From assembly GCA_049273855.1 (NCBI GenBank), contig JBASRN010000239.1:1-64000 (forward strand): a stretch of DNA of 64,000 nucleotides, written 5' to 3'. The notes under the pieces were generated by a model. The model was given only the letters and a program-made list of their open reading frames with translations. It made no database searches and was not told the DNA's origin. The translations under genes were made by a program, and so were the position numbers. Source of the stretch: Onstottus_B sp049273855. Its GTDB lineage: Bacteria; Acidobacteriota; Blastocatellia; UBA7656. This document shows, one piece after another, positions 35,483 through 47,141 of the stretch (positions are counted from its first letter, which is position 1; every line of letters starts with the position of its first letter).

Positions 35483-35571
35483 TGTAGGGGCGGCCCTCCG
35501 TGGCCGCCCCTCCATCCAGAGGCTTGCACTTGTGCGCCAACGAGGGGCGGCCACCCAGGGCCGCCCTTACA
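35483..35571. repeat. palindromic GC-rich repeat between actA and actB
   Basis: TGTAGGGGCGGCCCTCC-type left arm (35483-35512) and its inverse GAGGGGCGGCCACCC...CCGCCCTTACA (35542-35571) form an 89-bp element with imperfect 30-bp arms. Confidence 0.75.
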
Positions 35572-35580
35572 TGCGGTCGT

Positions 35581-36168
35581 TTAATGATGGCAAACCGAAC
35601 AATCGGTCGAAGCCATCAATCTCTTCGGCGTAGCCTCGCGTGAAATCACCGGCTTGCCGTTCTCATCCAGTGTCACCTCGCGATGCGTCCTGTGACACGT
35701 CACGCACATTCCCATCGAAAGCGTCTCGAACTGCGAGACTCGCTCCATCGTTTCGATTGCGCCGTGGCATTGCTGGCACTTCAGTCCAGCCGAAACGTGG
35801 CGGCTGTGATCGAACCGCGCGTGATCCGGCAGACTATGCACTCGCACCCACTCGATCGGTCTGTTGTCCGCGAGCGCCTGCGTGATCTTCTGAATCTCGG
35901 GCGAGTCCTTCTTGATCTGCGAATGGCAATTCATACACGTCGAGGCGGCCGGGATGCCTGCGACCCTGGATTTCTCGGCAGCCGAGTGACAGTACAAACA
36001 CTGGATTTGGTTATCGCCCGCGTGAACCTTGTGCGAAAAGGCAATAGGCTGAACCGGCTCGTAGCCTTGCTGATTGCCGAGCCAACTGAACGTCGCGCCT
36101 TGCAAAAGCACGATCGCGCCAACGACCGTTACGAGCAGTGAGATTATCTTTGCCGTCCTCAAGCTCAT
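35581..36168 (-). CDS. actA: alternative complex III subunit A, pentahaem cytochrome c
   Basis: A 195-residue protein with one N-terminal membrane helix (IISLLVTVVGAIVLLQGATF) and five c-type haem sites: CLYCH, CMNCH, CQQCH, CVTCH and CSVCH. It accepts electrons from ActB on the periplasmic face. GAGG lies in the tail of narI, 4 bases upstream, so translation is probably coupled to the nitrate reductase gene before it. This direct narI-actA junction ties the two complexes together. Confidence 0.93.
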   Translation of the reverse strand: MSLRTAKIISLLVTVVGAIVLLQGATFSWLGNQQGYEPVQPIAFSHKVHAGDNQIQCLYCHSAAEKSRVAGIPAASTCMNCHSQIKKDSPEIQKITQALADNRPIEWVRVHSLPDHARFDHSRHVSAGLKCQQCHGAIETMERVSQFETLSMGMCVTCHRTHREVTLDENGKPVISREATPKRLMASTDCSVCHH

Positions 36169-36172
36169 CCTG

Positions 36173-36949
36173 TCACCTCGTGAAAGCGGGACTGCTTTTG
36201 ACCGGGCGTTCGCTTGCGGGAACCATTACCTCGGCGGGAGCGGGTCTCGGCCGCGGAGCCTGGCCCCGAATGCGTTTGCGGTTCCAATTCCAGATCACAA
36301 GCTGATAGGGCCGCCACAGATAATGAACCGGCACCACTAGCATGTGAACCAGGCGCGAGAAACCAAACACCGCGATCAGCACCCACGCGTTCAAGAAGTG
36401 CGCCTTCACCACCATCGGCAGCGGGGCGATCATCGCGACATCAGGTTGAAGCGTGAACAGTGAACGCAGATAAGGCACCGCCGAAGTCGCGTACCACGCC
36501 GAACCCCAGCGATAGAAGATCGCGGTGTAGACACCGAGCACCACTTGAATCAAAAGAAGAAGCAGCACGACCACATCCATCAGCGAAGTCACTGCGCGAA
36601 CGCGAGCCGAGACGTGCCGGCGCACGATCAGGTTCACGATGCCGACCAGACACATCAGTCCGAACAGCAGCGCGGTGCTCTCGAGGATATACAGCCTCAG
36701 CGGAACGCTGTTGAACAACAGCACGCTCTTTGGAAAGACAAAACCGATCAGATGGCCGGCCAGCACTCCGAGTATGCCGATGTGCCACGGCACCGATCCG
36801 TAGAACAACTCACCGCCTTCCAGGAACTGCGACGACAGGCTTGAATAGGTGAAGCCCTTCTTGAAATACCGCTGCGCCGTGACGACGACGGCGAGAATGA
36901 TCACCGTGTACGGAAAGATGACGAAGAGTAGATTGTCCAGATTCAGCAT
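36173..36949 (-). CDS. narI: respiratory nitrate reductase gamma subunit (cytochrome b)
   Basis: A 258-residue membrane protein with five helices and the haem b histidines expected for NarI (WHIGILGVLAGHLIGFV, VVKAHFLNAWVL, FSRLVHMLVVP). It oxidises quinol and feeds NarH. ATG 36949 (MLNLDNLLFVIFPY) has GGGAG upstream; the longer reading to 37015 is translated palindromic repeat and is rejected. Its C-terminal tail is Pro/Arg-rich and longer than usual. Confidence 0.93.
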   Translation of the reverse strand: MLNLDNLLFVIFPYTVIILAVVVTAQRYFKKGFTYSSLSSQFLEGGELFYGSVPWHIGILGVLAGHLIGFVFPKSVLLFNSVPLRLYILESTALLFGLMCLVGIVNLIVRRHVSARVRAVTSLMDVVVLLLLLIQVVLGVYTAIFYRWGSAWYATSAVPYLRSLFTLQPDVAMIAPLPMVVKAHFLNAWVLIAVFGFSRLVHMLVVPVHYLWRPYQLVIWNWNRKRIRGQAPRPRPAPAEVMVPASERPVKSSPAFTR

Positions 36950-36961
36950 ATTCGCTCCCTC

Positions 36962-37048
36962 AGTTCGTAGTTCGTCCTTCAGGCGGAAGTTCGTACCTCG
37001 CAGAGAAGTTGCCATACGAACTTCCGCCTGAAGGCCGAACTACGAACT
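36962..37048. repeat. AGTTCGTAG-type palindromic element between narJ and narI
   Basis: An 87-bp element with 34-bp inverted arms differing at one position: left arm begins AGTTCGTAGTTCGTCC, right arm ends GGCCGAACTACGAACT. The same family lies inside narG at 43542-43646. Confidence 0.85.
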
Positions 37049-37058
37049 CTTTCAAACC

Positions 37059-37646
37059 TCACCGGGCCGGCGCCTTCGACGAAATGCGATAAAGCTCGGG
37101 CACGTCGCCTGCATCTCCATGCGAAGCACTCTCTGCATCTGGTACTTCGTTCTTTAGCGCATTGCTGATGACCTCGATCAGGTCCCGATACGGATTCTCG
37201 GTTTGGCTGAGTGCTTCAAGCATCTTGCCCAGCGCGGGAATCAGAAGCTCGCCGATCAGCGCGCGTCGCAGTTCTTCATCGTCGAGCTTCGCGAGCAGCC
37301 GGAGCAGCACGGGCAAGTGGTCGGGCAACTGCTTCGCCTGGCCCAGTTCGTACGGCGCCTCCGTCTCGCGAAGCTTCGCCAACAACTCGCCCCGTTTGTA
37401 GTTCTCGCCGAACAAGTGATAGCCGATATCGAGCGTACAGACGGGATTCAGATCGAACGTCTGCGAGTACAGTTCCTGCATCTTCGCGATCGAGAGCTCC
37501 TTGACCTTCCGGCGGAATCTGATGAACTGCACCGCGACTTCTGGCTCCTGAATGGTCAACCACTGTTTGCAACGCTCGAGACGCGTGTTCCAATCTTCGC
37601 CAGGGTACTCAAGCGAACTCGCCAGGATTTCGTAGAGATGATTCAT
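37059..37646 (-). CDS. narJ: nitrate reductase assembly chaperone NarJ
   Basis: A 195-residue soluble helical protein of the TorD/NarJ family, with LYEILASSLEYPGEDW at the start, then LYSQTFDLNPVCTLDIGYHLFGENYKRG, the family core (quoted in two overlapping parts here: LYSQTFDLNPVC and YHLFGENYKRG), and DHLPVLLRLLA. It keeps NarG competent for Mo cofactor insertion and membrane attachment. It is separated from narH by the M1-like gene, unlike the usual narGHJI order. Confidence 0.92.
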   Translation of the reverse strand: MNHLYEILASSLEYPGEDWNTRLERCKQWLTIQEPEVAVQFIRFRRKVKELSIAKMQELYSQTFDLNPVCTLDIGYHLFGENYKRGELLAKLRETEAPYELGQAKQLPDHLPVLLRLLAKLDDEELRRALIGELLIPALGKMLEALSQTENPYRDLIEVISNALKNEVPDAESASHGDAGDVPELYRISSKAPAR

Positions 37647-37667
37647 AGTGCTCCAAAGGGGTACAGG

Positions 37668-39191
37668 TTATCTCCTATTCATGAGTATCCAGTCGTTGGG
37701 ATCGAGCAGAATGCTTCTGGGGCGTTGCTTCGACGAGAAAACGACGGTCGTTTGCCTCTCACTCAAAAGAACCTTTTCAGTGCGAATTCCTTCTTCGGTT
37801 TCGACTCCGATCTCAACCGGTAAGCGATAGACGTTTCCAAGCTGCCCTAGCGTGCAAGTGATTTGGTAAGCGCCTTCTTTCTGTTCGATCTCAGATTTCA
37901 ACGAAATGCCCGGAACCCCTCTCCTCTGGAGCCACTCATCTCGAAACCATTGAAGGGACTGTCCGCTCCCTTCTTCCAGCGTTGCCAGAAACTCGTCCAT
38001 TGTGAATGCGCGAAACTTGAACCTCTCGAACAAGAGTTTCATGGCCCTTCTAAATTCGCGGTCGCCGGCCGCGTAACGTACAAGGTGCATGAGCCAGGGA
38101 TACTTACCGTGAACAAACGCTTGATCCGTGCTTCCGCGCAACTCGGTGTAGAGCAGATCCTTCTCCGATGGGGTTGCCAGGTACTTTTCTCGAAAAAAAC
38201 GAAAGATCTTCGGGAGAGGCTTATGATGCTCTTCGTCGTACAGAATCTCGGCGTAGTCGCCGAAGCCTTCCAGCCACTGAGAACTGCCCGGCCCCTCGCC
38301 TCTTATCGTGTAGCCCCACCACAACAAGGCCGTCTCGTGTGCATCGTGACCGGTGGTTGTGAATTCCTTTTCCAGGTAGGCAGGCTGGTAACCCACGAAG
38401 CCCGGGAAAGCGCGGCGCGCATACATTCCCGTCAACGTAATGAAGCTGAATTGATCGAACGGGTACGGGCAATAAGTTTCAGAGAAGGACTTCACGATCT
38501 CACTGCTCGTGCTGAAGATCTGCTCTGCGAACTTTTGGCTTTCCGGGTGAAGCAACGTTTGCATCCAAAGGCCATTGATCTTCCGCTCAGTTCTTATCCA
38601 TCGCGAATCCGCGAAGACGGAAAAAGCGACCGCCCGCTTTGTTGTTTCGAAGGTGAATTCGTCGTTGCCGCTCACGGGTCGAACTCCCGTTAACTTTCCC
38701 GGAGCAATGGCCTGGAAGTTGGCTGGGAGAACAATCGTGGTCTTAATGGTTGCCCAGTCGTTGAAATCAATCGGATAGAACCTGTCTGACCACAACAAGA
38801 AGAGGCTATGGCTGTCGATCACATCACGGTCTTCATCCGTGCTTCGTCCGGAGAGACCCTTAAGGTCAAAGACAAGCGAGAATCGCCTGGTTGGTTTCTT
38901 GACTGAGACAGTGATCGCCCCTGGGTGCTTTTGAGTCGCGACCGGAGACTCAGCGGATGTGACGATCACTGATCGGAAGCTATCGCTGAGTCCGAAAGAG
39001 AACGAGCTTTCAAGCCCGGGATTATGTATCGAAACGCTCACCCTCAAAGAGAGTTGCTTTGAACCGAAGTCGGGCTGAATGAACACATCATAGTGTTCGA
39101 TGTCGTATGGTCGAGCATCACCGGCAAGGCTCGGGTGGAGCGTTCCGAGCACGCAACTTATCAGCGCGATTTTCAGCATTTGGGCGGTCAT
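37668..39191 (-). CDS. M1-aminopeptidase-like protein with a degenerate zinc site
   Basis: A 507-residue exported protein (signal MLKIALISCVLGTLHPSLAG) built like an M1 metallopeptidase: N-terminal beta domain, then a thermolysin-like domain and a C-terminal beta domain. The zinc motif reads HETALLWWG where active enzymes have HExxHxWWG, so the second His is Leu; the third-ligand region WLEGFGDYAE keeps its Glu. It is therefore probably not an active peptidase. It lies 9 bases after narH and 22 bases before narJ, hence inside the nar operon, where M1-like proteins are not normally found. A role in periplasmic assembly or binding is a guess. Confidence 0.8.
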   Translation of the reverse strand: MTAQMLKIALISCVLGTLHPSLAGDARPYDIEHYDVFIQPDFGSKQLSLRVSVSIHNPGLESSFSFGLSDSFRSVIVTSAESPVATQKHPGAITVSVKKPTRRFSLVFDLKGLSGRSTDEDRDVIDSHSLFLLWSDRFYPIDFNDWATIKTTIVLPANFQAIAPGKLTGVRPVSGNDEFTFETTKRAVAFSVFADSRWIRTERKINGLWMQTLLHPESQKFAEQIFSTSSEIVKSFSETYCPYPFDQFSFITLTGMYARRAFPGFVGYQPAYLEKEFTTTGHDAHETALLWWGYTIRGEGPGSSQWLEGFGDYAEILYDEEHHKPLPKIFRFFREKYLATPSEKDLLYTELRGSTDQAFVHGKYPWLMHLVRYAAGDREFRRAMKLLFERFKFRAFTMDEFLATLEEGSGQSLQWFRDEWLQRRGVPGISLKSEIEQKEGAYQITCTLGQLGNVYRLPVEIGVETEEGIRTEKVLLSERQTTVVFSSKQRPRSILLDPNDWILMNRR

Positions 39192-39199
39192 TCTTCTAT

Positions 39200-40693
39200 C
39201 TATGCACCTCTCAGAGGCGCTTCGCGGAAGCCGAAGCCACTCTCTCCCTTCTCATCGCACATATCGTCGTTCAACATCTGCATCGCTTCTTCGCGATGAG
39301 AAGGCGGTATCACGTACCTCTCGTCCATCGTGGGCAGCGAAGTCAGCCGATATATTTGCTCCGCCTCTTCTTCGGAAGTGTTCACTTGCTCGAGGGCGCG
39401 CTTCACCGTCGCGTGGTCCATATCGCCGACCGTCTCCATTCGCTTGAAGAGCCGAATCGCGTATTGCTTCTTAAGCGCGTAGCGCACAAGGTCGACGTTG
39501 CCGCCTGAGAACAGCTTCGCCAGATATTCCATTGGAAGCCGCGCCTGTTCGATCGGGCTGAACAGCTCTTTGTTTGAAGCGTCGTAGAGTCCGTCTTCGC
39601 TCTTCGCCATCACCGGCAGCAGCGGCGGCACGTAGAAGAGCATCGGCAGCGTGCGGAACTCGGCGTGCAGCGGCAACGCGAGGTTCCACTCCTTGACGTA
39701 CCGGTAGACCGGCGAGCGCTGCGCGGCTTCAATTGCGCCCTCGTCGATGCCGTTCTTCAAAGCTTCGGCAATCACTTCGCGATCGAATGGATCGAGTATC
39801 AGATCGCGCTGGGCCTCGACGAGCTTGTCATCGGGGACCCTCATCGCATCGAGCAAGCGGTCAGCGTCGTACAGCAGCGCGCCCAGATAGCGAATCCTCC
39901 CAACGCACGAGTGAAAGCACGCGGGCGCCTGCCCGGTTTCGAGCCGCGGAAAACACAGAATGCACTTTTCAGATTTGCCAGTTGACCAGTTGTAAAAAGT
40001 CTTCTTGTACGGGCAAGCGGTCACGCACATGCGCCAGCCTCGGCAGACCTCCTGGTTGATCAGCACGATGCCGTCTTCGCCGCGTTTGTAGATCGCACCT
40101 GAAGGGCACGCCGCGACGCAGGCCGCGTTCAAGCAGTGATTGCAGATGCGAGGCAGGTAGAAGAACACCAGACGTTCGATCTCGAACAGCTCGGCGCGTT
40201 GCTCTTCGGTGAGCGCTTCGAGATTCGGATCGTTCGCTGCGTAGATAGGCGAGCCGCCGAGATCATCATCCCAATTCGGGCCGGCTTCGACGTTCATGTA
40301 CTTGCCGGTAACCATCGAGATCGTGCGAGCAGTCGGCTGATCGGCGCCTTCCGGCGCATTGAACAGATCTTCGTATTTGTAGGTCCACGGCTCGTAGTAA
40401 TCGTCGAGCCTAGGCAGGTACGGATTGTGAAAGATGTTCAGCACCCGCAGAACACGTCCACCCATCTTCAGGTCGGGCTGTCCGTTTTTCTGTTCCCACC
40501 CGCCTTTGTATTTGTTCTGGTCTTCCCACGCGGTCGGATAGCCGGTACCGGGTTTGGTTTCGACGTTGTTCCACCACATATACTCGGCGCCCTTGCGATC
40601 GGTCCAGACATTCTTGCAAGCGATCGAGCACGTGTGGCAGCCGATGCACTTGTCGAGGTGAAACACCATTGAAATCTGTAAGCGAACGTCCAT
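39200..40693 (-). CDS. narH: respiratory nitrate reductase beta subunit (iron-sulphur)
   Basis: A 497-residue protein with the four NarH cysteine clusters: CIGCHTCSIACKNVW, CNHCLNAACVAACPSG, CRGWRMCVTACPYKK (Trp in place of one Cys, the site of the 3Fe-4S cluster) and CILCFPRLETGQAPACFHSC. It carries electrons from the NarI haems to the Mo site in NarG. Full length and without odd features. It follows narG across two palindromic repeats. Confidence 0.95.
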   Translation of the reverse strand: MDVRLQISMVFHLDKCIGCHTCSIACKNVWTDRKGAEYMWWNNVETKPGTGYPTAWEDQNKYKGGWEQKNGQPDLKMGGRVLRVLNIFHNPYLPRLDDYYEPWTYKYEDLFNAPEGADQPTARTISMVTGKYMNVEAGPNWDDDLGGSPIYAANDPNLEALTEEQRAELFEIERLVFFYLPRICNHCLNAACVAACPSGAIYKRGEDGIVLINQEVCRGWRMCVTACPYKKTFYNWSTGKSEKCILCFPRLETGQAPACFHSCVGRIRYLGALLYDADRLLDAMRVPDDKLVEAQRDLILDPFDREVIAEALKNGIDEGAIEAAQRSPVYRYVKEWNLALPLHAEFRTLPMLFYVPPLLPVMAKSEDGLYDASNKELFSPIEQARLPMEYLAKLFSGGNVDLVRYALKKQYAIRLFKRMETVGDMDHATVKRALEQVNTSEEEAEQIYRLTSLPTMDERYVIPPSHREEAMQMLNDDMCDEKGESGFGFREAPLRGA

Positions 40694-40704
40694 GATTCAT
40701 TCCT

Positions 40705-40879
40705 CAGGTTTCTGGTTTCTGGTTCCTGGTTTCTGGTTTGTAACGACGCTGCTCGAACCAGAAACCACAAACCGGAAACCCGAAACCATTCTTTTCACCC
40801 TTAGGTGTCCGGTTTCCAGTTTCTGGTTGGTAACGACGCCGCTCGAACCAGAAACCACAAACCAGGAACCAGAAACTAT
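40705..40879. repeat. tandem pair of palindromic elements between narH and narG
   Basis: Two copies (about 40706-40788 and 40811-40877) of a hairpin with GGTTTCTGGTT arms, AACCAGAAACC on the other side, and a conserved loop core GTAACGACGC(T/C)GCTCG. Confidence 0.8.
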
Positions 40880-40884
40880 TTTGT

Positions 40885-44628
<3,744 letters not shown>

Positions 44629-44657
44629 TGTTTCCTCCGGCGCTTAGCGGTTCCGGG

Positions 44658-44741
44658 TTAAGGTTCAGGGTTCAGGGTTTCGAGTTGAACCGCAAACCCC
44701 GAACCCGGAACTCCAGACTCTGAACCCTGAAACCCTGAACT
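44658..44741. repeat. GGTTCAGGG-type palindromic repeat between the cytochrome gene and narG
   Basis: GGTTCAGGGTTCAGGGTTTC on the left and CTGAACCCTGAAACCCTGAA on the right form an imperfect inverted repeat of about 84 bp. Confidence 0.7.
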
Positions 44742-45631
44742 CATCTCTTGTGCCTCTTATGGCTTTTTGCGGCCGCGCTCACTATTGGCTCGCGTACCCC
44801 CTGAAGCCGATTCCGCCAGATCAAGCTGAACGACCACACCGACAGCAACGCCAGAAAAAAGCCAACTACCACAAACCACGGATCCAGCCGGACGATTCCC
44901 GCCGGATTCATCTGCGCTGCCGGCTGAGTCAGCTTGGCGTTCTGAAAATACGCAAACAGTTGGACAATCTCTTCGTCGGCAAGCGGGCGTGTTCCGAACA
45001 CACTCTTCATCGTCGGGAAGTTGGGATTCTGAAGAATCCCTATCAGCTCGGGGTCCTTGTATTTGGTGTTGACCGCGGTCAGGTCAGGCCCGAGCGTTCC
45101 ACCGCCAAGACGGGCGACTCCGTTTACGTTATGACACGAGATGCAGGCAGAGCCCTGACTCTTCAGCGCTACTTCTCCCGTAAACAGTTGGCGTCCGGCA
45201 TCGATGTCGGAGGGAACGATCGGCCTGGCCAGTTTCGCGCCCGCGGGCACGAAGGTTTCGTTCTTCTTCGAGAGGTCATCGATCAACGCTAAGATCGCGT
45301 CGATCTGATCCGGAGTCGTCGCCTGATCCGGCATGACTTCGGGAGCGTACTTCTTAAACAGCTCGGCCGCCCCAGGATCACCGTTGCGATTCATACTTGC
45401 GGGCGAGGCAATGTACTGATGCAGCCATTCGCGAGTTCGTCGCGAGGTGACACCCTTGAGGTCAGGGCCTTTCTTGTCGCCGCCGCCGATGTTGTGGCAG
45501 CTATAGCAGCTCTTCTCGAACAGCGTAACGGTCGGCGACGGAGCTTGTGTCTGCGCCGATACGATGGCAAGCGACCCGACAACGAATGCGCCTAACACAA
45601 CCAGTTTGAATACAGCCTTCGCGTCTGACAT
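44741..45631 (-). CDS. dihaem cytochrome c, membrane-anchored
   Basis: A 296-residue exported protein: signal segment (VFKLVVLGAFVVGSLAIVSA), two c-type haem sites CYSCH and CISCH in separate cytochrome domains, and a C-terminal membrane helix (PWFVVVGFFLALLSVWSFSL). ATG 45631 is chosen for GGAGCGGACC just upstream. It sits between the Rrf2 gene and narG and could carry electrons between alternative complex III and a terminal reductase, or to an oxidase; partners are inferred only from the operon. Confidence 0.88.
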   Translation of the reverse strand: MSDAKAVFKLVVLGAFVVGSLAIVSAQTQAPSPTVTLFEKSCYSCHNIGGGDKKGPDLKGVTSRRTREWLHQYIASPASMNRNGDPGAAELFKKYAPEVMPDQATTPDQIDAILALIDDLSKKNETFVPAGAKLARPIVPSDIDAGRQLFTGEVALKSQGSACISCHNVNGVARLGGGTLGPDLTAVNTKYKDPELIGILQNPNFPTMKSVFGTRPLADEEIVQLFAYFQNAKLTQPAAQMNPAGIVRLDPWFVVVGFFLALLSVWSFSLIWRNRLQGVREPIVSAAAKSHKRHKR

Positions 45632-45659
45632 AAGGTCCGCTCCGATTCTTGTCTCCGTT

Positions 45660-46097
45660 CTAAGTCTCCAAAACACCTGTCTGTTTCCGCGTCGAAACAG
45701 AGGCGGCCACTTCGGAAATGGTCTTGGTCTGCAACAAACCGACGAGGTCCTTGCGCACCTTCTGCCAATCTTCATGAAGCGCGCACGATGATTCGGGGTC
45801 ACACTGGCCGCACCCCAATATGCACGCATCCACATAAGGGTCGGGCTCCAATACTCGAAACACTTCCCACAGAGTTATCGTCTGGGGCGGCCGGGCTAAC
45901 CTGTAGCCTCCGTGAATTCCTTTGACCGAATACAACAGCCGATGGCGGCGAAGCTCACCAAGCACCTTGCGTAAGTAGACGGGCGGAATGCGCTCGTGCT
46001 CGGCGATCTCCTGAAGCCCACACAACCCGCGGTCAGGGTTCCTGGCCAGATAGGCCAGCGCTCGAATCCCATAACCTGTAGCCTTTGAGAAAATCAC
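45660..46097 (-). CDS. Rrf2-family iron-sulphur regulator (NsrR-like)
   Basis: A 145-residue winged-helix regulator (FSKATGYGIRALAYLAR start, VYLRKVLGELRRHRLL, KGIHGGYRLARPP). Four cysteines in the C-terminal half, Cys92, Cys96, Cys99 and Cys105 (ACILGCGQCDPESSC), are placed as in cluster-binding members such as NsrR, which sense nitric oxide. GTG 46097 has AGG upstream. It is the first gene of the nar-act operon, 29 bases before the cytochrome gene, so it likely controls nitrate respiration and itself. NO or redox sensing is inferred. Confidence 0.88.
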   Translation of the reverse strand: MIFSKATGYGIRALAYLARNPDRGLCGLQEIAEHERIPPVYLRKVLGELRRHRLLYSVKGIHGGYRLARPPQTITLWEVFRVLEPDPYVDACILGCGQCDPESSCALHEDWQKVRKDLVGLLQTKTISEVAASVSTRKQTGVLET

Positions 46098-46184
46098 CTT
46101 GAGCCTCAGTTTCCAGCTCGAGTATTCAGCAGTTCTACTAGCGTACTTCTTTGTCCCTTATCATCGTTACCTCGGCTCTGAAGG

Positions 46185-46222
46185 ACAATAATCAGCGCTA
46201 ATCATTCTTGTGATTAGGTTGT
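46185..46222. promoter_or_regulatory. 38-bp operator-like repeat, copy A
   Basis: Contains the inverted repeat CTAATCA-N6-TGATTAG (46198-46217). It matches copy B without gaps at 29 of 38 positions and lies about 90-125 bases upstream of the Rrf2 gene. Confidence 0.62.
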
Positions 46223-46281
46223 AAACAGGCAGTTTCGCTCCGGTGCTCGTCCGCGATCATTGCCTTTCCATAGGACACTGA

Positions 46282-46319
46282 ACAATAATCAAGCCATATC
46301 ATTTATGTGATCAGGTAGT
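46282..46319. promoter_or_regulatory. 38-bp operator-like repeat, copy B, overlapping the PAS-LuxR ribosome site
   Basis: Same length and orientation as copy A, 97 bp away (ACAATAATCA, then ATCATTTATGTGAT). Its end covers the AGG before ATG 46324, so bound protein would block translation or transcription of the PAS-LuxR gene. Confidence 0.62.
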
Positions 46320-46323
46320 GAGC

Positions 46324-46986
46324 ATGCGGATTCGTGAAATCAAAGAGCTGGTCTATAGCACCTCGGACTCCGCGTTTGCCGTTGACGGGTCGGGGCAGAT
46401 AGTCGCATGGAACAGTGCGGCTGAGACGATGTTCGGGCTCTCCGCCGCTGGCGCGATCGGCAAGATGTGCGGCGAGATCATAAAGGGCATGGATGAGTGC
46501 GGGCCCGTGTGCTCACCCGACTGCAGCGTTCAACAAGCGGTCCGAAAACACCATCCTGTCGGCAACTTTGATCTGCACGTCGAAACCGCGAATGGCAGGC
46601 AATGGTGCAACGTTTCAGTGCTCATCGCCGACGAGGCCGCTTCGACGATGCCCTACTCGATACACATCGTTCGCCAGATCGATGTTCGCAAGCGGCTCGA
46701 GCTGCTGGTTCGTGATTTTGTAGTGACCGGCACGGGGCTGGCCCCGGAGCAAGCTACCTCGTTGATCTCTTCGACACGGGCGCCGGCTCGGGAAACGGAA
46801 CTCTCTGATCGCGAAGTAAGCGTGCTCCGACTGCTGGCTCAGGGCTTAACAACAACGGCCGTCGCCGAGCAGCTTCATATAAGCCGAACCACCGTAAACA
46901 ATCACATTCAACACATCCTGCGAAAGCTGGACGTCCATACTCGCCTCGAGGCAATTCGCCGCGCGGAACACGCCGGGCTGATCTGA
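46324..46986 (+). CDS. PAS-LuxR regulator with a four-cysteine PAS domain
   Basis: A 220-residue cytoplasmic protein. An N-terminal PAS domain (SDSAFAVDGSGQIVAWNSAA) contains Cys49, Cys59, Cys63 and Cys67 in the pattern C-x9-C-x3-C-x3-C (MDECGPVCSPDCS). The C-terminal half is a LuxR-type helix-turn-helix (LSDREVSVLRLLAQGLTTTA, HISRTTVNNHIQHILRKL). The cysteines could hold an iron-sulphur cluster or respond to redox or NO; this is inferred. A GTG at 46318 is an alternative start. It is divergent from the nar-act operon and shares a paired operator region with it, so it probably tunes nitrate respiration. Confidence 0.85.
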   Translation: MRIREIKELVYSTSDSAFAVDGSGQIVAWNSAAETMFGLSAAGAIGKMCGEIIKGMDECGPVCSPDCSVQQAVRKHHPVGNFDLHVETANGRQWCNVSVLIADEAASTMPYSIHIVRQIDVRKRLELLVRDFVVTGTGLAPEQATSLISSTRAPARETELSDREVSVLRLLAQGLTTTAVAEQLHISRTTVNNHIQHILRKLDVHTRLEAIRRAEHAGLI

Positions 46987-47141
46987 CCCCTCGTCCGGTC
47001 CCAAATGCCATAACCGGCACGTATTAGCGAACTAAACCTCGTGACCTACGTCATAGCGTTCCGCAAACGCAGCGGCGACAATTAATGCATTGAGGGAACG
47101 GTGTCCGAGCAACAGGAGAGGACCCACGAGGAATCATCGAT

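Noticed and set aside
36950..37015. 22-residue N-terminal extension of NarI
   Set aside because: It is translated palindromic repeat; a good ribosome site stands before ATG 36949.
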